A stretch of DNA of 64,000 bases from Ktedonobacter racemifer DSM 44963 (GCF_000178855.1 NZ_ADVG01000003.1:1674001-1738000); one strand, 5' to 3'. Numbered from the stretch's first letter, positions 44,445 to 53,889 are shown. The notes: generated by a model not told the origin, from the letters alone. Translations and numbers: made by a program.

Positions 44445-45491
44445 ATGGAGAGAATGGTGGTTTTATTCCGCAGCAACTTCGGCGCCAAGTTAAATCCGGT
44501 CAAAGGCTTCTCTACCGCCCTGGCGATGTTCCTGCCCCTGCTTGTCCTGACCATCCTTGGTCAGCGTACGTTTGGTGTCCTGGTCATGACTGGTGCATTG
44601 CTTACCTCATTCGGGAACGTCGGCACGTCGTCCCGCACACAGGCATGGTCGCTGGGAATGACCGCAGTCGGCGGCGCGCTCATGATCGCACTGGGTCGGC
44701 TCATCGGTGGGCCATGGTGGGTCGAGATCGTGGAGATCTTCCTCGTGGTCTTCCTCAGCGGACTCCTCTCGGTGTATGGTCGGGCCGCGGCTGTCATGGG
44801 ATTGCTTTTGACGATCACATTCGTGATCTCGCTTGCGAACCGTAGCGGTCCGGCAACAGCGCTACCAGCGGCGGGAGGCTTTCTGCTTGGTGGGGTGATC
44901 TTGATGCTGTTCGCGCTCTTGTTTGCATGGCTCCAATCATACCGGAGCAGACTGAGAAACGAAGCGCGACCAAACAGGCCACAACCAAGACGCACCACGC
45001 TCACAGCGCAGCTCACGTTGACCTCCCCACTACTGCGCTTGAGCTTGTTGCGTGCAATGGGAGCAGCAGTTGCAGCAGGGAGCGGCTGGATCTTGGGTGG
45101 GCCGCCGTTCTATTGGGCAGCCCTCACCGTCATCATCTGCACCCAACAGGATCAGAAGGTCTCGCTGAGGATGGCGTTACAGAATGTCGTTGCGACGTTC
45201 CTGGGTGCGCTCCTGGCAGCCGTCTTGATTGGCAGCGTGCAGAACGCTTTGGTGGTAGGGCTGATCGTGGTGGCGAGCACGTTCCTGGCATTCACCGTCA
45301 AAGAGCTGAACTACTTCCTGTACCTCTTCTTTTTCACGATCCTGATCCTGCTGCTCATCAGTATCAAGACGTCAGGTCAGTCCCTTGCCGTATGGCGAGT
45401 GGTAACCATCCTGGTCGGTGCGGGGATCGTCCTTATGATCACCTTCCTCAGCCAGATGCCCTTCTTTGAGAGGAAGGTCGTTTCACCGTGA
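44445..45491 (+). CDS. FUSC-family membrane protein, probable aromatic-compound exporter
   Basis: About 348 residues with two sets of hydrophobic helices separated by a basic loop (RSRLRNEARPNRPQPRRTT), as in half-size FUSC/aromatic acid exporter proteins. The second half contains PPFYWAALTVIICTQQDQ, the conserved FUSC region. The open frame extends to 44304, overlapping the peroxidase gene by 35 bp; the ATG at 44445 has an AAAGG-type site and a more usual N-terminus. Position between peroxidase and P450 suggests it exports the substrate or product of those enzymes. Confidence 0.8.
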   Translation: MERMVVLFRSNFGAKLNPVKGFSTALAMFLPLLVLTILGQRTFGVLVMTGALLTSFGNVGTSSRTQAWSLGMTAVGGALMIALGRLIGGPWWVEIVEIFLVVFLSGLLSVYGRAAAVMGLLLTITFVISLANRSGPATALPAAGGFLLGGVILMLFALLFAWLQSYRSRLRNEARPNRPQPRRTTLTAQLTLTSPLLRLSLLRAMGAAVAAGSGWILGGPPFYWAALTVIICTQQDQKVSLRMALQNVVATFLGALLAAVLIGSVQNALVVGLIVVASTFLAFTVKELNYFLYLFFFTILILLLISIKTSGQSLAVWRVVTILVGAGIVLMITFLSQMPFFERKVVSP

Positions 45492-45559
45492 AAGGGAGTG
45501 GCAGGACATAATCAAAAAGAGGTCTTGAGCGATTGAAAAAGAGAGAAAAGGAGCAATAC

Positions 45560-47029
45560 ATGATTGATCCAGCGAAAACTGGTGACCAGCAGGATATATC
45601 TCCCGATGCCAGGAAGATGCCGCCCACCTTCGACCCTGCTTATATCCAGGGCGCTGTGAAGCCGTTTTTCCGCAGCACCATCTATCAGGGCGAACGGCCA
45701 GTGCTTCCCATGATCGACCTCGCCCTGAGCAAGGAGGCGGCGATGCCAGCTCACCTCGTCGGGATGCTCTACGACAATTGGGAGCTGAATATGGTGGAGG
45801 AGGGATTGACGGTCTTCATCCAGGGGTACCAGAAGCGCGGCCCACACAACGAGAGAAAGAAGATCTACTATTCGGCTGTCACGCCGGATCTATATGGTCC
45901 GATGTACTCGGACAAGATCAAACACTTCCTCGATGCCCTCTTCGGCGAGCAAAACGAAGGCAAGCCACTGATGCACCAGTACTCCCAGAGATACTTCGAC
46001 CTGTACTGGGACCTTCACCTTGGCATCACGGGGGACGACATTCCGCCCGAAGTCAGGCAGATCGGCCAGAGCTTCGTGGCTGTCTTCGGCTACCGGTACC
46101 CGACCCTGCAGGTCGTCCATGACAACTACATGCGTGTGCGCCAGCTCCGTCACCGTCTCAAGGGCTGGGTTGACCAGCGGGTACAAGATCTGATCGACGG
46201 TCATGTGCCCAATCCCGAGAAGACCCTGGTCTACTACTGGATCAAGAACGGCGCGCTGGGGGAGAACTTCAGGAGAAAGGACATCGTCTTCGAGTGCTTC
46301 CACAATTTTCTGGCGTTCAGCCAGTGGGGCACGACGCTCTACAACATGATGGACCGACTGGAGGCAACACAGGGGGACCGGGCTGTCCGCTCATGGTTTG
46401 AAAAGACGATGAAGCGTGGCCCCGACGAAACGGACAACGCCGCCTTCAGCAGACTTGACCGTTTCGTGATGGAGTTATTCCGGACCATCTCGCCCAACCG
46501 CGGCAGCACTTCAGTGCTACCTGCTCAGGAACAAGCTTTTGGCACCGGGTCCACTGGCCTCAGCACCATTATTACGCCTCATCCAGAAACCAGCAGAGAC
46601 CCTCTTCACTGGAACAATCCGAATGATTTCGACCCGGATCGCTATCAGCAGGCTCCGACGAGTGAACAGAACGACGAGACCAGGTGCAAGCAAGTCGGGT
46701 TAGCCCAATGCCCCTTCAGTAGGGAAGCCTTTAGCGTCAAGGACGGTCGACGGGCTTCGATCACCAACAGTGCGTTTGGCGCCGTGTACGCGCGTGACGG
46801 CGACCAGACTTATCCAGTGTGCGACGATGCCGGGTATGCGCCATTCGGCTTCGGATACCGCCGTTGCGCGGGCGAGTTCCTCACCATTGGTTTCTTCAAG
46901 GATCTCCTGAGAAAGGTGTGGAGCGAAAAGATCGCCTTCATGAGGCTCAACATCGACCCTGCCGAGTTATTACCGGTGGGGCCGGCAACGGTTGTGCCAG
47001 ATAACATCGGCTTCAAGAGGGCGCATTGA
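45560..47029 (+). CDS. Cytochrome P450-like heme-thiolate protein, atypical
   Basis: 489 residues. The heme-binding loop APFGFGYRRCAGEFL fits FxxGxRxCxG with Cys436 as thiolate ligand; K-helix ExxR is in MELFRTISPNRG. The I-helix Gly/Ala-Gly-x-Asp/Glu-Thr motif is not found: the best counterpart reads LAFSQWGTTLY. Loss of that motif is typical of P450s that rearrange peroxides rather than use O2 and a reductase. No redox partner gene is adjacent. ATG 45560 has an AAGGAG site. It is the last gene of the cluster and is followed by a strong hairpin. Confidence 0.82.
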   Translation: MIDPAKTGDQQDISPDARKMPPTFDPAYIQGAVKPFFRSTIYQGERPVLPMIDLALSKEAAMPAHLVGMLYDNWELNMVEEGLTVFIQGYQKRGPHNERKKIYYSAVTPDLYGPMYSDKIKHFLDALFGEQNEGKPLMHQYSQRYFDLYWDLHLGITGDDIPPEVRQIGQSFVAVFGYRYPTLQVVHDNYMRVRQLRHRLKGWVDQRVQDLIDGHVPNPEKTLVYYWIKNGALGENFRRKDIVFECFHNFLAFSQWGTTLYNMMDRLEATQGDRAVRSWFEKTMKRGPDETDNAAFSRLDRFVMELFRTISPNRGSTSVLPAQEQAFGTGSTGLSTIITPHPETSRDPLHWNNPNDFDPDRYQQAPTSEQNDETRCKQVGLAQCPFSREAFSVKDGRRASITNSAFGAVYARDGDQTYPVCDDAGYAPFGFGYRRCAGEFLTIGFFKDLLRKVWSEKIAFMRLNIDPAELLPVGPATVVPDNIGFKRAH

Positions 47030-47054
47030 CACTCCCCCGGATAAATGAAACGTC

Positions 47055-47076
47055 GTGCGCCGCTGACGCGGCGCAC
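47055..47076 (+). terminator. GC-rich hairpin after the P450 gene
   Basis: GTGCGCCGC-TGAC-GCGGCGCAC forms a perfect 9-bp stem 26 bp past the stop codon. No U-tract follows directly; TTTTTT occurs about 30 bp later. Probable transcript end of the cluster. Confidence 0.55.
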
Positions 47077-47340
47077 CACTCCGCATGAAACGCGAATACC
47101 AGAGCTTTTTTAGGTGTTTCAGAATATACTCTGTTGGGAAATTTTGTCCAGACAACTCGTCAAGAAAGAGCAAAGGTGAGAAGGTGAGAAAAAAAGTATC
47201 ACCTTGACTAAAAGGGGGTATAAGGTGAGAAGTGAAGGAGCATGCTCATGTCCATGAAATCGAGGCGTCTAGATGCAGTTCCAGAAACAACGAGCCGAAT
47301 CGCCCATCGAGCCTTTCCCAAAGGAACTCTCGCGATGATC
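47077..47340. other. Gap between the P450 cluster and element A copy 2
   Basis: No gene is recognised. Repeated AGGTGAGAA blocks occur at about 47173-47230. From 47341 a 31-bp sequence shared with 15405 begins. Confidence 0.4.
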
Positions 47341-47380
47341 TTACAGAAAACCGAGCGAGAAAGCCCCGGTCATTGATGCC

Positions 47381-47607
47381 TGACACTTATACACAAATAT
47401 GCGATCTTGAGAAAGAACACGGAAGCGATGCGCTGCAGGTGCCTCGTTTTTCCCCACACGAGAGGTGACACACGTTCGGTGAAAACGTCGCTTGTCTCGC
47501 CAAGCTGAAAGCACATCATTGTGCATCGAGGGGCGTTTTTTCAACACCTTTCCCTCGCATCATTCTGAGGATCTTCTGCAAACTTTCATATTTGTGTATA
47601 AGTGACA
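47381..47607. mobile_element. Small inverted-repeat element A, copy 2 (about 227 bp)
   Basis: Perfect 17-bp arms (CACTTATACACAAATAT at 47384-47400, complement at 47588-47604) extend imperfectly outward to CCCCGG...CCGGGG (47364-47622). The interior matches the reverse complement of 15444-15661 in several blocks. It has no coding capacity and truncates the 5' end of the dehydrogenase fragment that follows. Confidence 0.75.
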
Positions 47608-47629
47608 GGCATTCATGCCGGGGAGGTCT

Positions 47630-48025
47630 CAGGAAAACGCCGCCGTTCTACCCCTGGCCCTGTCCACCGCAGCCTGCGGTCTGTTTCAGAAAGACCATCT
47701 CGCGCTCCAGTATCCCTGCTCGGCTCCAAACCCCACAGGGATGACGCTTTCTCATCTGGGGGGCTCAACGAGCGTAGGCAGCAATGCCATCCAGCTTGCC
47801 GCCGCTGTTGGCTACGAGGTCATCACGACAGCGTCCCCACGAAACTTCAACTACATCAAAAAACTTGGTGCGAGCCAGGTCTTCGACCACAACGATAAGA
47901 CCGTTGTCGAAGACATCATAGAGGCCTTCAAAGGCAAGACAATCGCCAGGGTCATTCAGCGACCCTTTCGACCATTGCCAGGGGAGCTGTTGGCCTGCGG
48001 GGTATCCGCGATGGGGAGGTGGTGT
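47630..48025 (+). pseudogene. Zinc-type alcohol dehydrogenase/quinone oxidoreductase fragment
   Basis: About 130 codons from the cofactor-binding middle of an MDR-type protein: AAVLPLALSTAACGLFQKDH, LGGSTSVGSNAIQLAAAVGY, VITTASPRNFNYIKKLGASQ and DIIEAFKGKTIA. The N-terminal catalytic domain is missing at element A, and the 3' end runs into the IS607 left end. A relic. Confidence 0.8.
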
Positions 48026-48091
48026 TATAAACGTTCATAAGAAACGATGCCATATATTGCTATATGGAGTCATCTATGGTAGACTTTCTGT

Positions 48092-48670
48092 ATGAAGTTA
48101 AGTCAATACGCCAAACAACAAGGCATTAGTTACCGAACGGCGTTTCGTTGGTGGCAAGCTGGGCAGATCAAAGGCTATCAGGCCCCCTCAGGAACCATTA
48201 TTGTGACTGAAGGTGAGAAATCTTTGTCTCCTCCTGAGAAGACAGTCATTTATGCTCGTGTCTCCTCACAGGAGCACCAAGAAAACTTAGAACGCCAGGT
48301 CGAGCGACTGCAAAATTACTGTGCTGCGAAAGGCTATCAAGTGACAATGATCGTCAAGGAAATTGCCTCAGGCGTCAATGATAGCCGCCCGAAACTCCTG
48401 AGTCTGCTCAAGGATACCAGCGTTACCCGCATTGTCGTGGAACACAAGGATCGGCTGACTCGCTTTGGAGCAAACTACATTCTCACGTTGTTAGAAGCAC
48501 ACGGTCGTACCGTTGAGATTGTGAATTTGGCTGATGACGACAAGGAAGATTTGATACAAGATTTGAGCAGCATTTTCTATCGTTTCTGTGCTCGGATGTA
48601 TGGGCCACGCCGTGCGAAGCGCAAGACTGAGAAGATCGTCAAGGAATTGGAAGCGAAAGAGGAAGAGTAA
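48092..48670 (+). CDS. tnpA: IS607-family serine recombinase TnpA
   Basis: 192 residues: an N-terminal MerR-like HTH (KLSQYAKQQGISYRTAFRWW) and a resolvase catalytic domain with the nucleophile Ser in VIYARVSSQEHQENLERQ. Arg residues in VEHKDRLTRFG and the C-terminal tetramer helix follow. It inserts and excises the element with little target specificity. The gene is intact and could act on both IS607-type copies in this window. It ends 2 bp before the tnpB start. Confidence 0.92.
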   Translation: MKLSQYAKQQGISYRTAFRWWQAGQIKGYQAPSGTIIVTEGEKSLSPPEKTVIYARVSSQEHQENLERQVERLQNYCAAKGYQVTMIVKEIASGVNDSRPKLLSLLKDTSVTRIVVEHKDRLTRFGANYILTLLEAHGRTVEIVNLADDDKEDLIQDLSSIFYRFCARMYGPRRAKRKTEKIVKELEAKEEE

Positions 48671-48672
48671 GG

Positions 48673-49876
48673 ATGCAACTGGTTGAGCGCCATCTCATTC
48701 ACCCAACCGATCCTCGCTATGCGGCCATAGATGCCGCCTCCTTTGCGTCCAAAAACCTGTACAATTTGGCGAACTACCACATGCGCCAATCCTTTATCAA
48801 GACAGGCAAGTACCTGGGCTATGTCGAGGTTTATCACCTGGTCAAGCACACCGATGCCTACCAAGCCTTGCCTCGTAAAGTAAGCAATGATATCCTTCGG
48901 CTTCTTGACAAGAACTGGAAGTCCTTTCGCAAAGGGCTTGCAGCCTGGTTTGAAGACCCCTCAAAGTTCTTAGGCCGTCCCAAATTGCCCAAGTACAAAG
49001 ACAAGCAAAAAGGGCGCAATATCCTCGTGTACGATCTGCAAGCCCTCTCAAAGAGGGCGCTCAAACAAGGGAGCATGGCGCCATCTCAACTGGGAATCGA
49101 GATTCCTACCAAACAGACCCACGTCAAACAAGTCCGCATCGTCCCTCGCATCGGCTTCTAAGTCGTGGAAGTTGTCTACGAGCAAGAACCCAAACAGGCA
49201 GCGGCTGATCCCTTGCTCGTCGCTGGTATTGACATTGGGGTGAACAACTTGGCAACGCTAACGCGCAAACAAAGCAGGCTTTGCGCCTCTGCTGGTTAAC
49301 GGGCGTCCGCTCAAGAGCATCAACCAATGGTACAACAAAGAACGTGCAAGGTTCCCAAGCCATCTCAGCAAACACAAGCGCTACACCTCCACTCGCTTAG
49401 AGTGCCTCACGAACAAGCGCACACGCAAAATTGACCACTACTTGCACACCCAGAGTCATCGCGTCATCGAACATCTGGTTGAGGAAGGGGTCGGGACGCT
49501 CGCCATCGGGAAGAATGCCAACTGGAAGCAAGAGGCCAACCTGGGCAAGCGTACCAACCAGCAGTTTGTTCAAATCCCTTTCGCTCGCTTCATTGACATG
49601 CTCCGCTATAAGGCGGAGCTGGTAGGGATACGCGTCATTCTACAAGAGGAAAGCCACACAAGCAAATGCAGCTTTCTTGATCTTGAGCCAATTTGCCATC
49701 ATGAGCGCTATGTGGGTAAGCGGGTCAAACGAGGATTATTCTGTGCCAGCACTGGCAGACGTCTCAATGCTGATGTGAATGGCAGCCTCAACATTATCCG
49801 AAAAGCAATCCCCAACTCCTTCGGGCAGGGGATAGAGGGCGTGGCAGTCCGTCCCGTGGGTGCTCCCACAAACTGA
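48673..49876 (+). pseudogene. tnpB: IS607 tnpB with in-frame stop and frameshift
   Basis: The frame from ATG 48673 (MQLVERHLIHPTDPRYAAID) meets TAA at 49159 within RIVPRIGF*VVEVVYEQE, where the paralogue at 4096 has a sense codon, then shifts near 49265 to the frame ending at 49876. Asp in AGIDIGVNNLATL and Asp in LNADVNGSLNI are kept; as in the other copy the usual RuvC-II Glu site reads IGKN and a Glu in LQEESHTSKCSF is the candidate replacement. No zinc finger. It lacks the intron, showing the empty site (INQWYNKERA). Confidence 0.87.
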
Positions 49877-49900
49877 GCAATGCTTGTCATTGTTTAGGTG
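49820..49900 (+). ncRNA. Candidate omega-RNA region of the IS607 element
   Basis: Hairpin GTGGG-TGCT-CCCAC (49856-49869) overlaps the end of tnpB and AATG-CTTGT-CATT follows. Position equals that of the scaffold predicted at 7690-7790. Function inferred from the family. Confidence 0.3.
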
Positions 49901-49937
49901 AACTGTTTCAGCAGTTGCTGATTGCGCCGGTGCGAGA

Positions 49938-51449
49938 TCACTCCCTATGTGTTTGTACAGATGTCGGTGAAGCCAGAGGCAGTGTGATCGTGAACGTCGT
50001 TCCACGTCCCACCTGGCTCTCGACGTCTATCGAACCTCCATGCGCTCGGACCACCCAGTCCGCAATTGAGAGTCCCAACCCGCTGCCCCTGGCTGCCCGC
50101 CAGCCCACCGGATCAGCGCGATAGAAACGCTCGAAGATATGCGGTATGTCTTGCTCGGCGATGCCAATGCCGGTATCGCGCACTACAAGACGCGCCACTA
50201 ATGCGTGTGTTTCAACGCTAAGCGTGACCTTGCCACCAGCGTTGGTATAGGTGAGTGCGTTATCTACCACTCCCATTATTACTTGAATGAGACGCACGGT
50301 ATCACCCTGGATGGTGGCTGGTGCGATCTTCTGAACCTGCAGATCGATGCCACGCTCGATTGCCAGGAGCTCCATTGTCTCGCAGACATCAAGGGTCAGC
50401 AGGTCCAACCGCACCGGCTCACGCTCGATCGGCATCTGTTCCTCGTCTGCTCGCGCCAGGGAGAGCAGATCGTTGATTAAGTGCCCCAATCGCTCGGACT
50501 CAGCGTTAATCTCACGCAAGGCTGTGATGCACTCCTCGAAAGCGCGTGGTTCTTCCAGCGCCACATCGGTGAAGCTGCGGATGACAGCGACGGGCGTGCG
50601 CAATTCGTGCGAGGCATCTGCGACAAAACGGCGTTGTTGTGTAAATGCCTGTTCCAGTCGCCCGATCATCTCGTTAAAAGTCAGGGCAAGCTCGTGTACT
50701 TCGTCCCTGGCCCGAGGAATCGGCACGCGTCGGTGAAGATCGCCTGCCTCGATTTCGCGCGTTGTGCGAGTGAGATAGAGGACCGGTCTGAATGCTCGTT
50801 TTGCAAGCCAGTAACTGCCAATTGCGCCGAGTAGCAGCATAAAAGGAGTAATCACAAGCAAGACAATGGCAACGCTCTGCAATGTGGACGTCAGTTGTGT
50901 TAGCGACTCGCCGACCTGGAGAACTCCAAAGACCGTTCCGTTGTCGGAGAGGGCAACGCTGTACACGCGCACGGCCTGTCCATTGTGAGCGGTGAGAGTG
51001 CCTTGCCAGGCACTTCCATGCAGGGGGCTGGTGAAACTGTTCGAAGGTAATGAGAGAGCATGAAAGGCAGGCGAAATGTAGGTTGTTTGCCCTTTTGCAT
51101 CGAGTATGCGCACCAGCGTGCCGAAGTTCACGTCCGATTGCGAACCCAGTTGTTTTGCTTTGGTTGTTCCCTGACCTTGATTTTCAGGTGTTGCGGTGGC
51201 ATCAAGTCCCGGCAATTCGCCCGTGACATCCTGAATGACGATGTTGCCGCTGTCATTGGAAACACCTCCGGCAATCTGCTGCGCTCGTAGCTGCAGTGCG
51301 GAATCAAGGCCCGAGGCCAGAAATGTATAAAGCGTTGTGTAGAAGATGAGGCTAAAGAGGAGAATCAGCAAAGTGAATATTGCGGTGTACCACAACGTCA
51401 ATTGGACCCGAATGCCGGGTGGGCGTATTTGCTGCAGACGTTCTATCAT
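49938..51449 (-). CDS. Sensor histidine kinase (two-helix membrane type with HAMP)
   Basis: 503 residues. First membrane helix in TLWYTAIFTLLILLFSLIFY, an extracytoplasmic domain of about 140 residues, second helix in VAIVLLVITPFMLLLGAIGS, then HAMP, HisKA with His in FVADASHELRTPVAVIRSF and HATPase_c with VVDNALTYTNAGGK, DTGIGIAEQDIPHIFERFYR and GSGLGLSIADWVV. The start codon overlaps the stop of the response-regulator gene by ATGA, so both are made together. The signal is presumably at the envelope. Confidence 0.93.
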   Translation of the reverse strand: MIERLQQIRPPGIRVQLTLWYTAIFTLLILLFSLIFYTTLYTFLASGLDSALQLRAQQIAGGVSNDSGNIVIQDVTGELPGLDATATPENQGQGTTKAKQLGSQSDVNFGTLVRILDAKGQTTYISPAFHALSLPSNSFTSPLHGSAWQGTLTAHNGQAVRVYSVALSDNGTVFGVLQVGESLTQLTSTLQSVAIVLLVITPFMLLLGAIGSYWLAKRAFRPVLYLTRTTREIEAGDLHRRVPIPRARDEVHELALTFNEMIGRLEQAFTQQRRFVADASHELRTPVAVIRSFTDVALEEPRAFEECITALREINAESERLGHLINDLLSLARADEEQMPIEREPVRLDLLTLDVCETMELLAIERGIDLQVQKIAPATIQGDTVRLIQVIMGVVDNALTYTNAGGKVTLSVETHALVARLVVRDTGIGIAEQDIPHIFERFYRADPVGWRAARGSGLGLSIADWVVRAHGGSIDVESQVGRGTTFTITLPLASPTSVQTHRE

Positions 51450-52123
51450 GAAGCAGGCTCCTTAAGCTGGTATCCCGCTCCACGAATCGTGTGAATCACG
51501 TCCGGCTCATGGTTTTCACAGAGCTTGCGCCGCAAATAGCGGATATAGACATCAATCACATTGGAAAGATGCTCGGTCTCACAATCCCACACGTGTTCTG
51601 CAATCATCGTTCGGCTGAGTACCTGGCGCGGGTGGCGCATCAGGTATTCCAGCAGTGCATACTCTTTGTTATTTAAGGGGATCATGCGCTCTCCACGCCG
51701 CGCTTCATGCGTCCTCGTGTCCAGCATGATGTCCAGAAAGCATAATGCAGCCGTCTTGGTGGTACTTTCACGACGCAGCAGGGCGCGGATACGCGCCTCC
51801 AACTCCCGGAACGCAAAGGGTTTCGTGAGGTAATCGTCCGCGCCGGTATCTAACCCCGTTACCCGATGATCCAACTCGCCAAGCGCCGTCAAGAGGAGGA
51901 TGGGCATTGTCCGCCGGTGATTGCGCAACTGACTGCAGACCTCGAAGCCATTGAGTCGCGGCAACAGCACATCCAGCACGATCAGATCATACGGTGTGGT
52001 CGTCCCCATCAACACCGCGTCTTCTCCATCGAGTGCCAGATCAACGGCATAATGGTGTTTTTCCAATCCTTTCTTCAGGCTGGGTCCCAGGCGTGGATCA
52101 TCCTCGACCACGAGAATACGCAT
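51446..52123 (-). CDS. OmpR/PhoB-family response regulator
   Basis: 225 residues: REC domain (VVEDDPRLG, phospho-acceptor Asp51 in LIVLDVLLPRLNG, Lys in DYLTKPFAFREL) and a C-terminal winged helix (NNKEYALLEYLMRHPRQVLS, VIDVYIRYLRRKL, IRGAGYQL). ATG 52123 has AAAGGAGA 6 bases upstream. First gene of the kinase pair; the LPG-synthase-like gene lies 53 bp upstream on the same strand, so all three may be cotranscribed. Confidence 0.93.
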   Translation of the reverse strand: MRILVVEDDPRLGPSLKKGLEKHHYAVDLALDGEDAVLMGTTTPYDLIVLDVLLPRLNGFEVCSQLRNHRRTMPILLLTALGELDHRVTGLDTGADDYLTKPFAFRELEARIRALLRRESTTKTAALCFLDIMLDTRTHEARRGERMIPLNNKEYALLEYLMRHPRQVLSRTMIAEHVWDCETEHLSNVIDVYIRYLRRKLCENHEPDVIHTIRGAGYQLKEPAS

Positions 52124-52176
52124 AGCTATTTCTCCTTTCGTCATTGGGTGTGTGCATGCTCTGCTGGATTGCGGGA

Positions 52177-53889
52177 TCACACATCATTTCCCACATATCG
52201 CAGTCTGGCAAACGCTTTCTTCATGGCAGTATCTGGACGCACTGTTCTCCATGCCTCTTTCAACATACCCCGCCACCCACTGCTATGTACCTGCGCTAAT
52301 GCCCAGAGAACGCGAGGAAGCGCCTGCCTTTGGCTGACGATCAAGTAACGAGCTTCCCAGGTAGGCTGAAATTTCGATTTGAAGGTAGCGAGTGAACGAT
52401 AGGGACCGAGAAAGATTCCCCGCTGGTGCAGGGAGGCGGCCCACCGTTCCAGAAGGGAGGCAGAGCGTATGTGCGATTTCTGCTCATCGGCATTGTATGT
52501 TGTCAGCAGTGTCTCTTCCCCCACCCCTCTCAAGGGAGCCAGGCCAAGCGACATCCGCGTATAGCCGTGCGCCTGCGCCCATTCGACCGCATGGACTATG
52601 AGTAGCTCCATCGCACCCGGAGGCGTCCTGTTTCCTCGACGCATAGCATCAAGCGCCCAGCCATTGGCAGCGTAAAGGGGGGTCCAGGTGAGAAATGCTA
52701 CGACCTCGCCCCGCGAATCGACCGCGACCACAGTCAGTACATCTTCTGACCAATCAGCAGGAAAGCGTCCCATGCTGAAGCCCATTTGTGCCTGCGCGTT
52801 TCGTGCACCTAACCACTCCGTAGAGATTCGCTGCATACCTGCAAAGACTGCCTGAGGGAGGGTCTCTCCCAGCCAACAGTGTACGGAGAGACCCTCCCGT
52901 CTGGCACGAGTAACAGCGTGACGCACGGGCGCGCCCTGTTTCCCCTTAATCGTGAAGCGAGGAATCTCGATGATGGCTTCCTCTCCAATCTTATAGGCAG
53001 ACAACCCGACTTCCTGACAGAGGCAATGGGATTGGCCACTGGCCTGATACAGGGCAATGGACCAGTCCTGCTGGCGGCAAAACGCCAGGAACGCCCGCAA
53101 CACCTGGGCATGTTCTTCTTGTGGTCCGATGGGATCGCCGAGGGCCAGGGCCACTCCCTCGGCAACGCGGTAGGCGATGACCGTTCTCCCCGTCTCAGAC
53201 CAGAAGTAGCTCTTATCTCTGCCGAGCGCGAAGTGGACGGTCGCGAGGCCGCCGTAGCGACGTGCAATCTCATACACGCGGGCATGTTCCTGCTCCAAGC
53301 GTGGACGAGCGGAGTAGACGGGGTGCAAGACCCGGATTACCCCGTATCCCAGGATCAGAAACGTTAGCAAGTGGAGCAGGATGAGCACTCCCGGCCATCC
53401 TATTGCCAGCCAGGACTGGCTCGCCCTTATATGTCCTGCTGCACATCCCAAACCCAATACCAACGCGATATATCCCTGAATCGATGCCCTTATGTCGCTG
53501 CGCGTCGGAAAGAGTGGGGCCAGGGCAAGCGAGAGGATGAGCAGGGTGAGCGCCAGCAACATTGTGCTGCGATCAAAGTGGCTTTCCAGCGCACTTGTCA
53601 GCGACAACGTCAGGAGACCCACGGACAACCACCATGCCTGCCGCTTCCCTCGTACCAAAGCGCGGGCTATCAGTAATAAGAGGATGCCTGTCACGATCAA
53701 ACCGTCTCGCTCCCACACCTGACCTCCGAGATCGAGTAAAGGCTCTGTCACTACTATACTATCCCACGGAAGCTCGATCACCAACGTCATCAAATTGGTC
53801 ACCGCTATGATGACGAGCACTGCGGCTAAAAGGCCGCGACCGATTACCATGAGGGTCTGCCTCGTTTTATCTTGCGCTAGCGCAAACAT
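52177..53889 (-). CDS. Phosphatidylglycerol lysyltransferase-like protein (MprF C-terminal/DUF2156 type)
   Basis: 570 residues. The N-terminal 200 residues contain about six membrane helices. Residues 205-540 form the double GNAT-like DUF2156 domain seen in MprF: RYGGLATVHFALGRDKSYFW, VALALGDPIGPQEE, FSMGRFPADW, GAMELLIVHAVEWAQAHGYT and FKSKFQPTWEARYLIV. MprF proteins add lysine or alanine to phosphatidylglycerol and reduce membrane charge, giving resistance to cationic peptides. The full MprF flippase half is shorter here, so the amino acid donor and flippase activity are uncertain. Confidence 0.87.
   Translation of the reverse strand: MFALAQDKTRQTLMVIGRGLLAAVLVIIAVTNLMTLVIELPWDSIVVTEPLLDLGGQVWERDGLIVTGILLLLIARALVRGKRQAWWLSVGLLTLSLTSALESHFDRSTMLLALTLLILSLALAPLFPTRSDIRASIQGYIALVLGLGCAAGHIRASQSWLAIGWPGVLILLHLLTFLILGYGVIRVLHPVYSARPRLEQEHARVYEIARRYGGLATVHFALGRDKSYFWSETGRTVIAYRVAEGVALALGDPIGPQEEHAQVLRAFLAFCRQQDWSIALYQASGQSHCLCQEVGLSAYKIGEEAIIEIPRFTIKGKQGAPVRHAVTRARREGLSVHCWLGETLPQAVFAGMQRISTEWLGARNAQAQMGFSMGRFPADWSEDVLTVVAVDSRGEVVAFLTWTPLYAANGWALDAMRRGNRTPPGAMELLIVHAVEWAQAHGYTRMSLGLAPLRGVGEETLLTTYNADEQKSHIRSASLLERWAASLHQRGIFLGPYRSLATFKSKFQPTWEARYLIVSQRQALPRVLWALAQVHSSGWRGMLKEAWRTVRPDTAMKKAFARLRYVGNDV

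Larger units (their letters stand above)
48023..49930 (+). mobile_element. IS607-family element with tnpA and broken tnpB
   Basis: Left end TGTTATAAACGTT matches the one at 3946. tnpA (serine recombinase) and tnpB follow with a 2-bp gap, the standard IS607 order. The right end lies after the tnpB stop and is approximate. Confidence 0.8.

Noticed and set aside
47232..47468. 78-codon frame upstream of element A copy 2
   Set aside because: It runs into the inverted-repeat element and has no family character.
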